Source of the DNA: Pseudomonadota bacterium
Lineage (GTDB): Bacteria; Pseudomonadota; Alphaproteobacteria; Rhizobiales; Rhizobiaceae
Direction: 5' to 3'
NCBI GenBank assembly: GCA_023390055.1
Contig: JAEWDP010000030.1
Coordinates: 13,134-77,133, forward strand
Length of the DNA stretch: 64,000 bases
In this document: piece after piece, positions 49,252-57,306 of the stretch
Position numbering within the stretch: the first letter of the stretch is position 1
Layout: each line of letters begins with the position of its first letter
Position numbers and translations under genes: made by a program
Notes under the pieces: model-generated
What the model was told of the DNA's origin: nothing
Database searches by the model: none
What the model saw: the letters and a program-made list of their open reading frames with translations, nothing else

Positions 49252-50114
49252 TGGTCCTCGGAACAGTTGAAATGAACAACGATACGATCCTCAAGGTCGA
49301 ACATCTGTCCATGCGGTTTGGCGGACTGATGGCGATCGACGATTTCTCCTTCGAGGCAAGACGTGGTGAAATCACGGCTCTCATCGGACCCAACGGGGCT
49401 GGAAAGACGACCGTGTTCAACTGCATCACCGGCTTCTACAAGCCGACGATGGGGATGATCACAATGATCCAGAAGGACGGGGATCAGCACCTGCTCGAAC
49501 GTCTACGCGATTTCGAGATCACGAAGGTTGCCAAAGTTGCACGTACTTTCCAGAACATTCGTCTCTTCTCGGGTCTGACTGTGCTGGAAAACCTTCTGGT
49601 GGCACAACACAATGTGCTGATGAAAGCCTCCGGCTATACCATCCTCGGGCTTCTCGGAATGCCGGCCTACCGCGATGCATCGGAAGAGGCGGTCGAAAAA
49701 GCCCGCTATTGGTTGGAGAAAGCCGAACTCACGGATCGTGCTGATGATCCGGCCGGCGATCTTCCATATGGTGCGCAACGGCGACTGGAAATCGCTCGCT
49801 CGATGTGTACCGGTCCGGAACTTCTGTGCCTTGATGAACCGGCAGCAGGTCTCAATCCGAGAGAATCCGCAGCGCTCAACACATTGCTGCATACCATTCG
49901 TGATGAAGGTGTATCGATCGTTCTCATCGAGCACGACATGTCGGTTGTGATGGAGATCTCTGACCACGTTGTCGTGTTGGAATATGGCCAGAAGATCTCG
50001 GACGGCACACCTGATCATGTAAAGAACGACCCGAAGGTGATCGCTGCCTATCTCGGTGTCGAGGATGATGAAGTTGAAAAAATCGAGGAACAGCTTGATG
50101 AGGGGAGGATCTGA
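49251..50114 (+). CDS. livG: branched-chain amino acid ABC ATPase LivG
   Basis: A 287-residue ATPase. Walker A GPNGAGKTT, signature LPYGAQRRLEIARSM (the YGxQR form usual in LivG), Walker B LLCLDEPAAGLNP and H-loop IEHDMSVVM. It ends in an acidic tail. It overlaps livM and livF by a base or two. It dimerises with LivF on the LivHM permease. Confidence 0.95.
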   Translation: MVLGTVEMNNDTILKVEHLSMRFGGLMAIDDFSFEARRGEITALIGPNGAGKTTVFNCITGFYKPTMGMITMIQKDGDQHLLERLRDFEITKVAKVARTFQNIRLFSGLTVLENLLVAQHNVLMKASGYTILGLLGMPAYRDASEEAVEKARYWLEKAELTDRADDPAGDLPYGAQRRLEIARSMCTGPELLCLDEPAAGLNPRESAALNTLLHTIRDEGVSIVLIEHDMSVVMEISDHVVVLEYGQKISDGTPDHVKNDPKVIAAYLGVEDDEVEKIEEQLDEGRI

Positions 50115-50842
50115 TGTCTGATGAACCCCTCCTGAAAGTGCAGGGTGTCGAAGCCTATTACGGGAATATTCGTGCTCTTGCAGGCGTTGATGTCCATGTT
50201 AACCGTGGTGAGATTGTCAGTCTGATCGGTGCCAATGGTGCCGGCAAGTCGACCTTGATGATGACAATCTGCGGTAGCCCGCAGGCACGAACGGGCTCGA
50301 TCGTGTTTGACGGGGAAGACATAACCAACCAGCCGACGCACCTGATCGCGCGTCGGCGTATTGCCCAGTCTCCGGAAGGTCGACGGATCTTCGCACGGAT
50401 GACTGTTTTCGAGAATTTGCAGATGGGCGCAGGGCTCGATAATCTCAAATACTTCAATGAGGATGTGGACAAGATCTTTACGCTTTTTCCACGTCTGAAG
50501 GAGAGGCAGAGCCAACGAGGAGGAACGCTCTCCGGTGGCGAACAGCAAATGCTGTCGATCGGGCGTGCCTTGATGGCCCGACCAAAACTGCTTCTGCTTG
50601 ATGAACCCTCACTTGGGCTTGCCCCTCTCATCGTCAAGGGCATTTTCGAGGCAATCAAAAAACTGAACCAGGAGGAGGGGCTCACGGTCTTCCTCGTGGA
50701 GCAGAACGCCTTTGCCGCCCTCAGGCTTTCCGATCGTGCCTATGTGCTGGTGAATGGCAAGGTGACGATGACGGGATCCGGCAAGGAATTGCTTGCCAAT
50801 CCGGAAGTACGTGCGGCCTATCTTGAAGGAGGCCGGCATTGA
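50114..50842 (+). CDS. livF: branched-chain amino acid ABC ATPase LivF
   Basis: A 242-residue ATPase. Walker A GANGAGKST, signature LSGGEQQMLSIGRALM, Walker B LLLLDEPSLGLAP and VEQNA in the H-loop region are typical LivF. Overlap with livG (TGATG) shows tight coupling. Confidence 0.95.
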   Translation: MSDEPLLKVQGVEAYYGNIRALAGVDVHVNRGEIVSLIGANGAGKSTLMMTICGSPQARTGSIVFDGEDITNQPTHLIARRRIAQSPEGRRIFARMTVFENLQMGAGLDNLKYFNEDVDKIFTLFPRLKERQSQRGGTLSGGEQQMLSIGRALMARPKLLLLDEPSLGLAPLIVKGIFEAIKKLNQEEGLTVFLVEQNAFAALRLSDRAYVLVNGKVTMTGSGKELLANPEVRAAYLEGGRH

Positions 50843-50866
50843 GCCGTGCGGAAGGGAGACGTTGAG

Positions 50867-51220
50867 ATGCAAGGGTTATTCTTCGAAACCGACGATGGTG
50901 TCCGCTACGTCCTGCGTGCCTTCGTCGTACTGATCGGTTTTTGGACTGCGTGGCGGACGGGCAAGGCCGTGGCAGAGGGATGGGACAACTTTCCGACGGT
51001 GTTCTTCTACACGCTGTTGCTGGCAGTTGTGATGCGTTTTCTTCACTATTCCCTGTTTTCCGGTCCTTTCATCAGTCCGTTTTACTACGCCATTGATGTA
51101 GTGCTCCTACTGGTGTTTTCGACGATCGGATTTCGCCTACGCCGGACCCGCCAAATGGTTCAGAACTACTACTGGCTCTACGAGCAGACCTCCGCGTTTT
51201 CATGGAAGAAGAAAGATTGA
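50867..51220 (+). CDS. DUF6867-like membrane protein of the liv operon
   Basis: A 117-residue protein with three membrane helices (VLRAFVVLIGFWTAW; FFYTLLLAVVMRFLHYSLF; YYAIDVVLLLVFSTIGF) and a cytoplasmic tail with WKKKD. It follows livF by 24 bases (GGGAG before ATG 50867; an earlier GTG at 50846 is possible). A protein of this kind regularly accompanies rhizobial liv operons. It may stabilise or regulate the transporter; activity not known. Confidence 0.75.
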   Translation: MQGLFFETDDGVRYVLRAFVVLIGFWTAWRTGKAVAEGWDNFPTVFFYTLLLAVVMRFLHYSLFSGPFISPFYYAIDVVLLLVFSTIGFRLRRTRQMVQNYYWLYEQTSAFSWKKKD

Positions 51221-51351
51221 CAGGCAGGGGAAACTGGCCTCACATTGCATGAAGGTTGAACGCAAGTGAACCAATTCCGGCGTGATAATGGTGGGTGTCG
51301 CGTGCTGGCTTTTGAAACTCAAACCCGCTTAAAAAAACTGGGAGTAACATA

Positions 51352-52470
51352 ATGAAGAAGTCTCTTCTTTCCGCTGTTGCGCTGACCGCAGTGGTCGCGT
51401 TTGGCGGCAGCGCGTGGGCCGATATTCTGGTCGGCGTCGGTGCACCATTGACGGGCCCGAATGCTGCCTTTGGCGCACAGATCCAGAAGGGCGCAGAAGC
51501 TGCCGCAGCAGAGATCAATGCTGCGGGTGGCCTCAACGGTGAGCAGGTCAAGCTTGTCCTCGGCGACGACGTCTCTGACCCCAAGCAAGGCATCTCGGTT
51601 GCAAACAAATTCGTATCGGATGGCGTGAAGTTCGTCGTCGGCCACTTCAACTCCGGTGTCACGATCCCGGCTTCGGACGTTTATGCTGAAAACGGTATCC
51701 TTGTCGTCAGCCCGGCAGCGACCAATCCGACTTACACGGAGCGTGGGCTGTGGAATACATTCCGCACCTGCGGTCGTGACGACCAGCAGGGTATCATTGC
51801 AGGCGCCTATCTTGCTGATAATTTCAAGGATGCCAAGATTGCGATCATCGACGACAAGACGCCTTATGGTCAGGGCCTTGCCGAAGAAACCAAGAAGGCG
51901 ATGAATGCCGCTGGCGTCACAGAAGTCATTCGTGAAGGCGTCAATACCGGCGACAAGGACTTCTCCGCACTCATCGCAAAGATGAAGGACGCTGGCGTTA
52001 CAATCATCTATTGGGGTGGTCTTCATACGGAAGCCGGCCTGATTATCCGACAGGCTGCCGATCAGGGCCTCGATGCAACGCTTATTTCGGGTGATGGCAT
52101 CGTCTCCAACGAATTGGCTTCGATTGCAGGTGATGCTGTCGAAGGCACGCTCAACACCTTCGGTCCTGACCCGCGCTTGATCCCTGGCAATAAGGATCTG
52201 GTCGAGAAGTTCCGTGCGGATGGTTTCGAGCCGGAAGCATATACACTCTATGCTTATGCTGCCATGCAGGCCATTGCAGGTGCTGCCAAGGATGCCGGAT
52301 CGAACGATCCGCAGGCAGTTGCAGAAGCCTTGAAGGCCGGAACATACTCGACGGCACTCGGTGAACTGGCTTTTGACGAAAAAGGTGACCCCAAGCTTCC
52401 AGGCTACGTAATCTATGAGTGGAGAAAGGGGCCGGACGGTCGCTATTCCTATTTCCAGAAGGAAGACTGA
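51352..52470 (+). CDS. livK: branched-chain amino acid ABC substrate-binding protein (LivK/LivJ type)
   Basis: A 372-residue periplasmic protein. A signal peptide (MKKSLLSAVALTAVVAFGGSAWA) precedes ILVGVGAPLTGPNAAFGAQIQKGAEAAAAEINAAGG, the type-I binding fold of Leu/Ile/Val-binding proteins. HFNSGVTIPASDVYAENGI and SGDGIVSNELASIAGD are further hallmarks. It has its own leader of 130 bases after the liv genes and ends at an intrinsic terminator. Confidence 0.95.
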   Translation: MKKSLLSAVALTAVVAFGGSAWADILVGVGAPLTGPNAAFGAQIQKGAEAAAAEINAAGGLNGEQVKLVLGDDVSDPKQGISVANKFVSDGVKFVVGHFNSGVTIPASDVYAENGILVVSPAATNPTYTERGLWNTFRTCGRDDQQGIIAGAYLADNFKDAKIAIIDDKTPYGQGLAEETKKAMNAAGVTEVIREGVNTGDKDFSALIAKMKDAGVTIIYWGGLHTEAGLIIRQAADQGLDATLISGDGIVSNELASIAGDAVEGTLNTFGPDPRLIPGNKDLVEKFRADGFEPEAYTLYAYAAMQAIAGAAKDAGSNDPQAVAEALKAGTYSTALGELAFDEKGDPKLPGYVIYEWRKGPDGRYSYFQKED

Positions 52471-52497
52471 TCGTCTGTTCAGTGCTTGAAACTTATA

Positions 52498-52528
52498 GAA
52501 AGCCCGGCTCGCGTCGGGCTTTCTTCTT
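52498..52528 (+). terminator. intrinsic terminator of the liv operon
   Basis: A 9-bp stem, GAAAGCCCG with CGGGCTTTC, loop GCTCGCGT, followed by TTCTT. It begins 28 bases after the binding-protein stop and also faces the end of the convergent ATPase gene at 52540. Confidence 0.85.
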
Positions 52529-52539
52529 GATCCGATGTG

Positions 52540-53088
52540 CTAAGGAAGGCGCTCCAGCGGAAGGTGCAACCGTTCGAGAATATAACTAGCTCGATGATCG
52601 ACACCCGTTTTTGGTAGAATGACCGGATCGTATCCGAGCGTCCTGTAGGCGATCAGCAGGCGCCCGTACTCTTCAACAGCTTCATCAAAGCCATGTTGCC
52701 GAGCATCGTCCTGTCGGTAGATTTCCGGCCAGGGAGGTGTCAGGAATACCTGTCGATGATAGCGGTGTTGGTCTTGCAAGGAGGTCAGGTTCGACGTCCC
52801 TGCGGCGTGGTCCAGAGCGGCTGTGGCATCGACCAGTCCCCGATCGAAGAATACCCAGCCTGATACGTTACGCATTTTGTCACGGTCGGCGAGGGAAAGT
52901 GCGATGGCACGTGCCGCAAATGCCTCGAGGTTGACCCAGGGCAGCGAGGATCCACCGGTGGATCCTTCTTCGGCTATGATGCGGCGACCGGGTTCCGGAA
53001 CGACAGGCAAACCCCACTTTGCCAATTTGTCGATGAGTGTTGACTTCCCGCCGCCTGAACAACCCGAAATGATGACGAAATTTTCCAT
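52540..53088 (-). CDS. predicted AAA-type ATPase/kinase-like P-loop protein
   Basis: A 182-residue protein. Walker A GCSGGGKST (about 9-17) and a Walker B-like VFFDRG near 80-85 with later RTLGYDPVILPK suit small AAA_28-type predicted ATPases of unknown role, often annotated as nucleoside-kinase-like. Convergent with the liv operon. It has no membrane segment. Confidence 0.8.
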   Translation of the reverse strand: MENFVIISGCSGGGKSTLIDKLAKWGLPVVPEPGRRIIAEEGSTGGSSLPWVNLEAFAARAIALSLADRDKMRNVSGWVFFDRGLVDATAALDHAAGTSNLTSLQDQHRYHRQVFLTPPWPEIYRQDDARQHGFDEAVEEYGRLLIAYRTLGYDPVILPKTGVDHRASYILERLHLPLERLP

Positions 53089-53743
53089 GCATGCACCCTA
53101 ATAACGGGCTATTTCTGCCGCGTCACAATTGTTTCCTTGCGGATACCGGAAGCGGTATGGTGCCAGGCGCAACTGCTTCTTCAACGCATTCTCGATGATG
53201 GTCTGGCAAGAGTAGTGTACCTGAGCCGAAAACCAGAGATACTCATTGCAAGAAGACTTGCGTGCTTTTGTCAAAGCTCAGCGAGGCTGCAGGTTTGATA
53301 TCTTGCTGCAATGCTGTCGATGCCGCAGGTTTGCAGCAGCGCAGCTACATCGGGCGTGATATGACGCTCGTCCCCGCCTTGAAGAATTCGGTGATGTGAC
53401 GGCTCCAATGCCTTCGGTCCGGACGTGGCCAGCAAGCGTGCAACCGGACGATCACACGATCCTGCCGATTGTCTCGAATGCGGATTGTGAGTTTCGAAAG
53501 GCGGTTTCACGGTTACCGCAGCATAATGCCGTGCAATGCGGCCCAAGCGTGAGGGATTTTTCGCTAATGCCACGCGGCTTCGTCAGGCGTTCATGGATTG
53601 GGAAAACGATGTTTCCTTTAGACGGGTCGCAACGGTTGCCAGCGGGAGATCTCGTTTTCAAATGTTCATGATTGTATCAACTGCAAAGAACCATGCCCTC
53701 CAGGAAGACATGGTTCTGCACAATTACAATCAATGGTTGTCGT
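53089..53743. other. intergenic region without a confident gene
   Basis: About 650 bases. A minus-strand frame at 53271-53573 has some protein-like end sequence (DVAALLQTCGIDSIAARYQ) but no good ribosome site or family. It could be a decayed gene. Nothing else is supported. Confidence 0.4.
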
Positions 53744-54013
53744 CTATCTTTGACGGCTGCGACGCACGCTTGTTGTCGTTGTTGCCTTGCGTGCTGTCGT
53801 CTTGCGCGCCTTGGTGACGGTGTCCTCAACTTGCCGACTTGCCTCGGACGCTTCACGTGCCAGTCTCTTTGCGCGTAGCGCCTGTGTCTTGGCCTCGCGG
53901 GCAGCAGCCTCGCTGTTAATGAAGGCCCAGGCAGCCTCATCAGTCTGCTGTGCCTTCATGGTTCTGGATGTCTTGACCGGAGTGGTGACGGTGGCTTCGC
54001 TGCTGACTGACAT
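53744..54013 (-). CDS. small basic Ala/Lys/Thr-rich protein
   Basis: An 89-residue protein. An N-terminal polar part is followed by a long helix (EAAWAFINSEAAAREAKTQALRAKRLAREASEASRQVEDTV) and a basic RKTTARKATTTT-type tail. GAAGGAGCAAAC precedes ATG 54013. The tail is like histone-H1-like or nucleoid-linked proteins, but the helix is also phasin-like. No firm family. Confidence 0.55.
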   Translation of the reverse strand: MSVSSEATVTTPVKTSRTMKAQQTDEAAWAFINSEAAAREAKTQALRAKRLAREASEASRQVEDTVTKARKTTARKATTTTSVRRSRQR

Positions 54014-54662
54014 GTTTGCTCCTTCGACGTTCGTACTCAGCCGGCAATTCATGCACGGCATTGCGCTCTGCACGGTCGAAGGAAACGGAAACGCCGGTCT
54101 CCGGCACGAAGCATCCGTTAATGGGACGGGATTCAAGCGGAAGCATCCATCGCCGGTTCTCCGGCTTTTCCATTTTCCCCGACAGCGCCAGCAGGTTCGC
54201 TGGCGTACAGCAAGTGCGCAGGGGTTGGGCGCACTTCATCTGTTTGCGATGTCATGCGTAATATAGATATGGTGCGGAGCCGGCAAAATTCAAGGCTTTG
54301 CGGAAACACGGTTCTCAAACATAGTACAAATATGCACAAACATTTCGTTCCGAGTGAATAAAACTGATGTTGGATGTCGTAGAAACATGATGCTCTTCAT
54401 CTGCCTTGAATATGTCGAACTACATCAGTCTGGTCGGATACAGCATCGCGGTGTCCAGACACCACGATGAATGTGATCCGAGGCCGATTGGTTCCTGGCA
54501 ACTCGATTGAAATTCTGGTGAATACCTGGTCTTGCGAAAATGATTGTCTCCAATAGTGCGCAGCGAGCCCGGATAGGCCGGCGAAACCATATTGCAGGCT
54601 GACCAGTTCCACGTTACGCAAGGCGTGCTAGGATTGCCGATCAAGACAAGGAGAGCGACGAT
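54014..54662. other. intergenic region without a confident gene
   Basis: About 650 bases with no frame of clear coding quality. It is AT-richer around 54250-54400. It would include promoters for the flanking genes. Nothing further is visible. Confidence 0.4.
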
Positions 54663-55019
54663 ATGGCCAACAAGCACTTTCGCGGAGGTTGCCAATGTGG
54701 CGCTGTTTGCTTCGAGACAGAAGCAGACCTTGACCAGACTGTGGTATGTAATTGCTCACGCTGCAAACGCCTTGGTTCGGTCCTGACTTTTGTTTCGCGT
54801 GATGCATTCGTGTTGAAGTCCGGTGACGACAATCTTTCCGAATACCTTTTCAACAAGAAGAACATACAGCATCTCTTTTGCAAAACATGTGGTATCCAGA
54901 GTTTTTCCTATGGCACTAAACCGGATGGAACTGCCCTGGTCGCCGTCAATGTCAACTGCCTGGAGGGTGTCGATCCCAGAGCGCTTTCTTCACATGCGTT
55001 CGATGGTGCTGCTGTTTAA
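54663..55019 (+). CDS. GFA/CENP-V family zinc protein
   Basis: A 118-residue protein with the Gfa-like fold. Zinc ligands are seen in GGCQCGAV (near 9-16), VVCNCSRCKRLGS (near 27-39) and FCKTCGIQSF (near 73-82). Proteins of this family bind zinc and some act on glutathione adducts of formaldehyde; most have no known substrate. GGAGAGCG precedes the ATG. Confidence 0.88.
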   Translation: MANKHFRGGCQCGAVCFETEADLDQTVVCNCSRCKRLGSVLTFVSRDAFVLKSGDDNLSEYLFNKKNIQHLFCKTCGIQSFSYGTKPDGTALVAVNVNCLEGVDPRALSSHAFDGAAV

Positions 55020-55035
55020 CGGCAAGTGCGCAGAT

Positions 55036-55455
55036 ATGGCAAAGCCTGAATTCTTACTGCTATTGTCCGGGTCCCTCCTGTTCGTCAATGCACCCGCCTC
55101 ATTTGCGCAAATGGATATCGATTGCGCAAATGCCGCCGTGCAGATGGAAATGACCTATTGTGCAGAACAGGATTTCAAAGGTGCCGATGCACAGTTGAAC
55201 AGGCAATACAGGCAGACCCGGCAAGCCATGAAGGATCGCGATACTCAAGTTACAGAGGATATTCGAGGAGCGGAGGACGCGCTGATCATCGCTCAGCGCG
55301 CATGGATAGCATATCGTGATGCTCATTGTGCTTCTTACGGCTACCAGGCCCGCGGTGGATCGATGGAGCCGATGTTGATCTACCTGTGTCGGGCCGAACT
55401 GACACGCGAGCGGACAAGGGAATTGGAAAGTCTGTTTGAGGGCCTTTCGCAATAA
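55036..55455 (+). CDS. exported LprI-like protein (lysozyme-inhibitor family)
   Basis: A 139-residue protein. Signal peptide FLLLLSGSLLFVNAPASFA, then DCANAAVQMEMTYCAEQDFKGADAQLNRQYRQTRQAMKD and QRAWIAYRDAHCASYG ... LIYLCRAELTRERTRELE, the four-cysteine LprI pattern (PF07007). LprI proteins inhibit lysozyme at the cell surface in some bacteria. ATG 55036 is preferred because the signal peptide starts there; in-frame upstream codons overlap the GFA gene. Confidence 0.82.
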   Translation: MAKPEFLLLLSGSLLFVNAPASFAQMDIDCANAAVQMEMTYCAEQDFKGADAQLNRQYRQTRQAMKDRDTQVTEDIRGAEDALIIAQRAWIAYRDAHCASYGYQARGGSMEPMLIYLCRAELTRERTRELESLFEGLSQ

Positions 55456-55722
55456 CCGTGTGATTGCTTTGCTGTCAGATTTGCGGTGCCAGCACCCGGA
55501 TATCGTCCTTCAGATGGAGCCTGCGCGACGTTGAACGTTGCAATGGCCCTCACGACAGTGAATAGTGCGTTCGCGAAATGACAACTCCGGTGATTTGCTG
55601 GTTGCAAGTTTCTTGAAGTCGCCGGACTTTTTCGAAGAGGAACGGCTGATACGAACCTGCCAATCTGCGATCCTGCCTGCTGTTGCCGATGACCTGCAGT
55701 TTTATCCCGTTTAGAGGTCCAA
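55456..55722. other. intergenic region before ureE
   Basis: About 270 bases; no coding frame or clear regulatory motif seen. Confidence 0.4.
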
Positions 55723-56190
55723 ATGAAACGTATTACAGAATTTCATCGTGCTGGAGAGATTGCATCGCCGCCGGTGGATACAATTTCATTGCCGCACGAC
55801 CTGCGTCATCTACGACGCAAGGTCTTGCATCTGTCGAATGATGAAATGGTAATGCTGGATCTCAAGGAGCCGGTACAGTTTTCAGAGGGGGACAGACTGG
55901 TTCTTGAAGACGGCAGCACCGTCGAAATCTCGGCAGCTGCCGAAAAGCTGTTTCAGATAAAGGGGCGTGACAGATTGCACCTGAGCGAGCTTGCCTGGCA
56001 TCTCGGCAATCGTCATCTATCCGCCCAGATTGACGAAGATCAGATCCTCATTCTGCGTGATCATGTCATCCGCAGCATGCTGGAAGGCCTGGGCGCCACT
56101 GTCTTGGAGGTCGAGCAGCCCTTCCATCCACTTCGCGGTGCCTACCACGCCCATGGAGGGCATGGGCACGATCACCATTCGCACGAATGA
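55723..56190 (+). CDS. ureE: urease accessory protein UreE (nickel metallochaperone)
   Basis: A 155-residue protein. An N-terminal UreE domain (LRHLRRKVLHLSNDEMVMLDLKEPVQFSEGDRLVLEDG) is followed by the metal-binding domain (WHLGNRHLSAQIDEDQILILRDHVIRSMLEGLGA) and a His-rich tail (HAHGGHGHDHHSHE). UreE brings nickel to urease. No other ure gene is nearby, so ureE is an orphan here; urease may be elsewhere. Start ATG 55723 lies shortly after TTAGAGGTCC. Confidence 0.92.
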   Translation: MKRITEFHRAGEIASPPVDTISLPHDLRHLRRKVLHLSNDEMVMLDLKEPVQFSEGDRLVLEDGSTVEISAAAEKLFQIKGRDRLHLSELAWHLGNRHLSAQIDEDQILILRDHVIRSMLEGLGATVLEVEQPFHPLRGAYHAHGGHGHDHHSHE

Positions 56191-56319
56191 CACTGCAGAC
56201 AGGTACGATGTGCCTGTCTGCACGGGTCCTGATGGCGGTTTCGCACATTCTCACGGCCTTGATCGTCCGGTCCGGCTCAGTAAAGTGCGCGTCTGCGCGC
56301 GAACGCATCCTGATCGCGA

Positions 56320-57024
56320 TCAGACGTCCTGGAGCGCCTTCACATCACTGATCTGGATCAGCCTGCCTCGCACAGTCACTCCAAACTGACGCAGGGAGGA
56401 AAATGCCCGCGACAGTGCTTCTGGTGCGAGGCCAAGCATGCCGGCAAGCAAATTCTTCTGAAACGGCAAGCGCAAGGAGGCTGAGCCGCTCTCGACCGGC
56501 GCGCTCCTCAAGAGATACTCGGCGACACGCTGCTGAGCCGTATGCAGACGGTCATTGGCCACGCAGTCCATCGTTGACAGAAGGTGGTGGGAAAGACAGG
56601 ACATAATTGCGCGTGCAATATCGGGCTCCTGCTCTGCCAACGAACGCACCACCTTGAGATCAAATCGGGCAAGAACACAATGTTCCGCGCTTTGGGCATT
56701 GAAGCGGTAGATGTCATCACCAAAGATCAGGCATTCGGCAAATGTGTCGCTTGGGCCGCACACACGGATATCTGCCTCTCGGCCCTCGCGGTTCAACCGA
56801 TAAAGGCGGACATAGCCGCTCAGGACACAATAGAAGTAATCGGCCGGCCCGCCTTCACGAAAGATGATCTGGCGCGCGGGACTGTTGGTTATCGTGCAGG
56901 TGTTCAGCATCTTGACAAGGGACACACCGCCAAGCGTTGCCATGAACGGCGTGCGCATCAGCACTGCCTTGTCGCGGTTGTTTATTTTCGTGCTCTTGTT
57001 CATCTGGACCGTGTGGTTTTCCAT
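56320..57024 (-). CDS. Crp/Fnr-family regulator (NnrR/Dnr-like)
   Basis: A ~234-residue regulator. The cyclic-nucleotide-binding-like domain has IIFREGGPADYFYCVLSGYVRLYR and a C-terminal HTH (LLAGMLGLAPEALSRAFSSLRQFG). Recognition residues E...SR fit FNR-type boxes TTGAT-N4-ATCAA. No Cys cluster for an Fe-S centre is present, so it is more like Dnr/NnrR or FixK-type regulators than Fnr/FnrN. A perfect FNR box lies 65 bases upstream, so it probably controls itself. The start (57024) is a choice among several. Confidence 0.8.
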   Translation of the reverse strand: MENHTVQMNKSTKINNRDKAVLMRTPFMATLGGVSLVKMLNTCTITNSPARQIIFREGGPADYFYCVLSGYVRLYRLNREGREADIRVCGPSDTFAECLIFGDDIYRFNAQSAEHCVLARFDLKVVRSLAEQEPDIARAIMSCLSHHLLSTMDCVANDRLHTAQQRVAEYLLRSAPVESGSASLRLPFQKNLLAGMLGLAPEALSRAFSSLRQFGVTVRGRLIQISDVKALQDV

Positions 57025-57088
57025 CGCGGGACGCGGTTGATTGCGTAGTGATATTGATGGAAGTCTAGCACTGGTTGCGCAAAAGCCT

Positions 57089-57102
57089 TTGATGTCGATC
57101 AA
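57089..57102. promoter_or_regulatory. perfect FNR-type box (TTGAT-N4-ATCAA)
   Basis: TTGAT-GTCG-ATCAA at 57089-57102 is a full palindromic anaerobox, 65 bases upstream of the chosen start of the Crp/Fnr gene on the minus strand. Rhizobial fnrN/fixK-type genes are often autoregulated by such boxes. Confidence 0.7.
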
Positions 57103-57306
57103 ATACCGCTACGGTTTGGCGGAGCCTGCAAACAGCTGTGCAAACGGCATCCGGAGAAGCCATTACAGGCCAGAAAGCAGCGGGGATGTAGCCTGGTACA
57201 ACGCGCAAGGTATGAATTTCAACCGAAGCATCGGATTGGGCAATCAATGGCCACCACTGCATGACTGATCGGGTGGCCATCTTAGCACGTACGGATAAGA
57301 GGCAGG

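Noticed and set aside
53271..53573. 100-residue minus-strand frame in the 53 kb gap
   Set aside because: No ribosome site, no recognisable family and mixed composition; kept only as a note that a decayed gene is possible.
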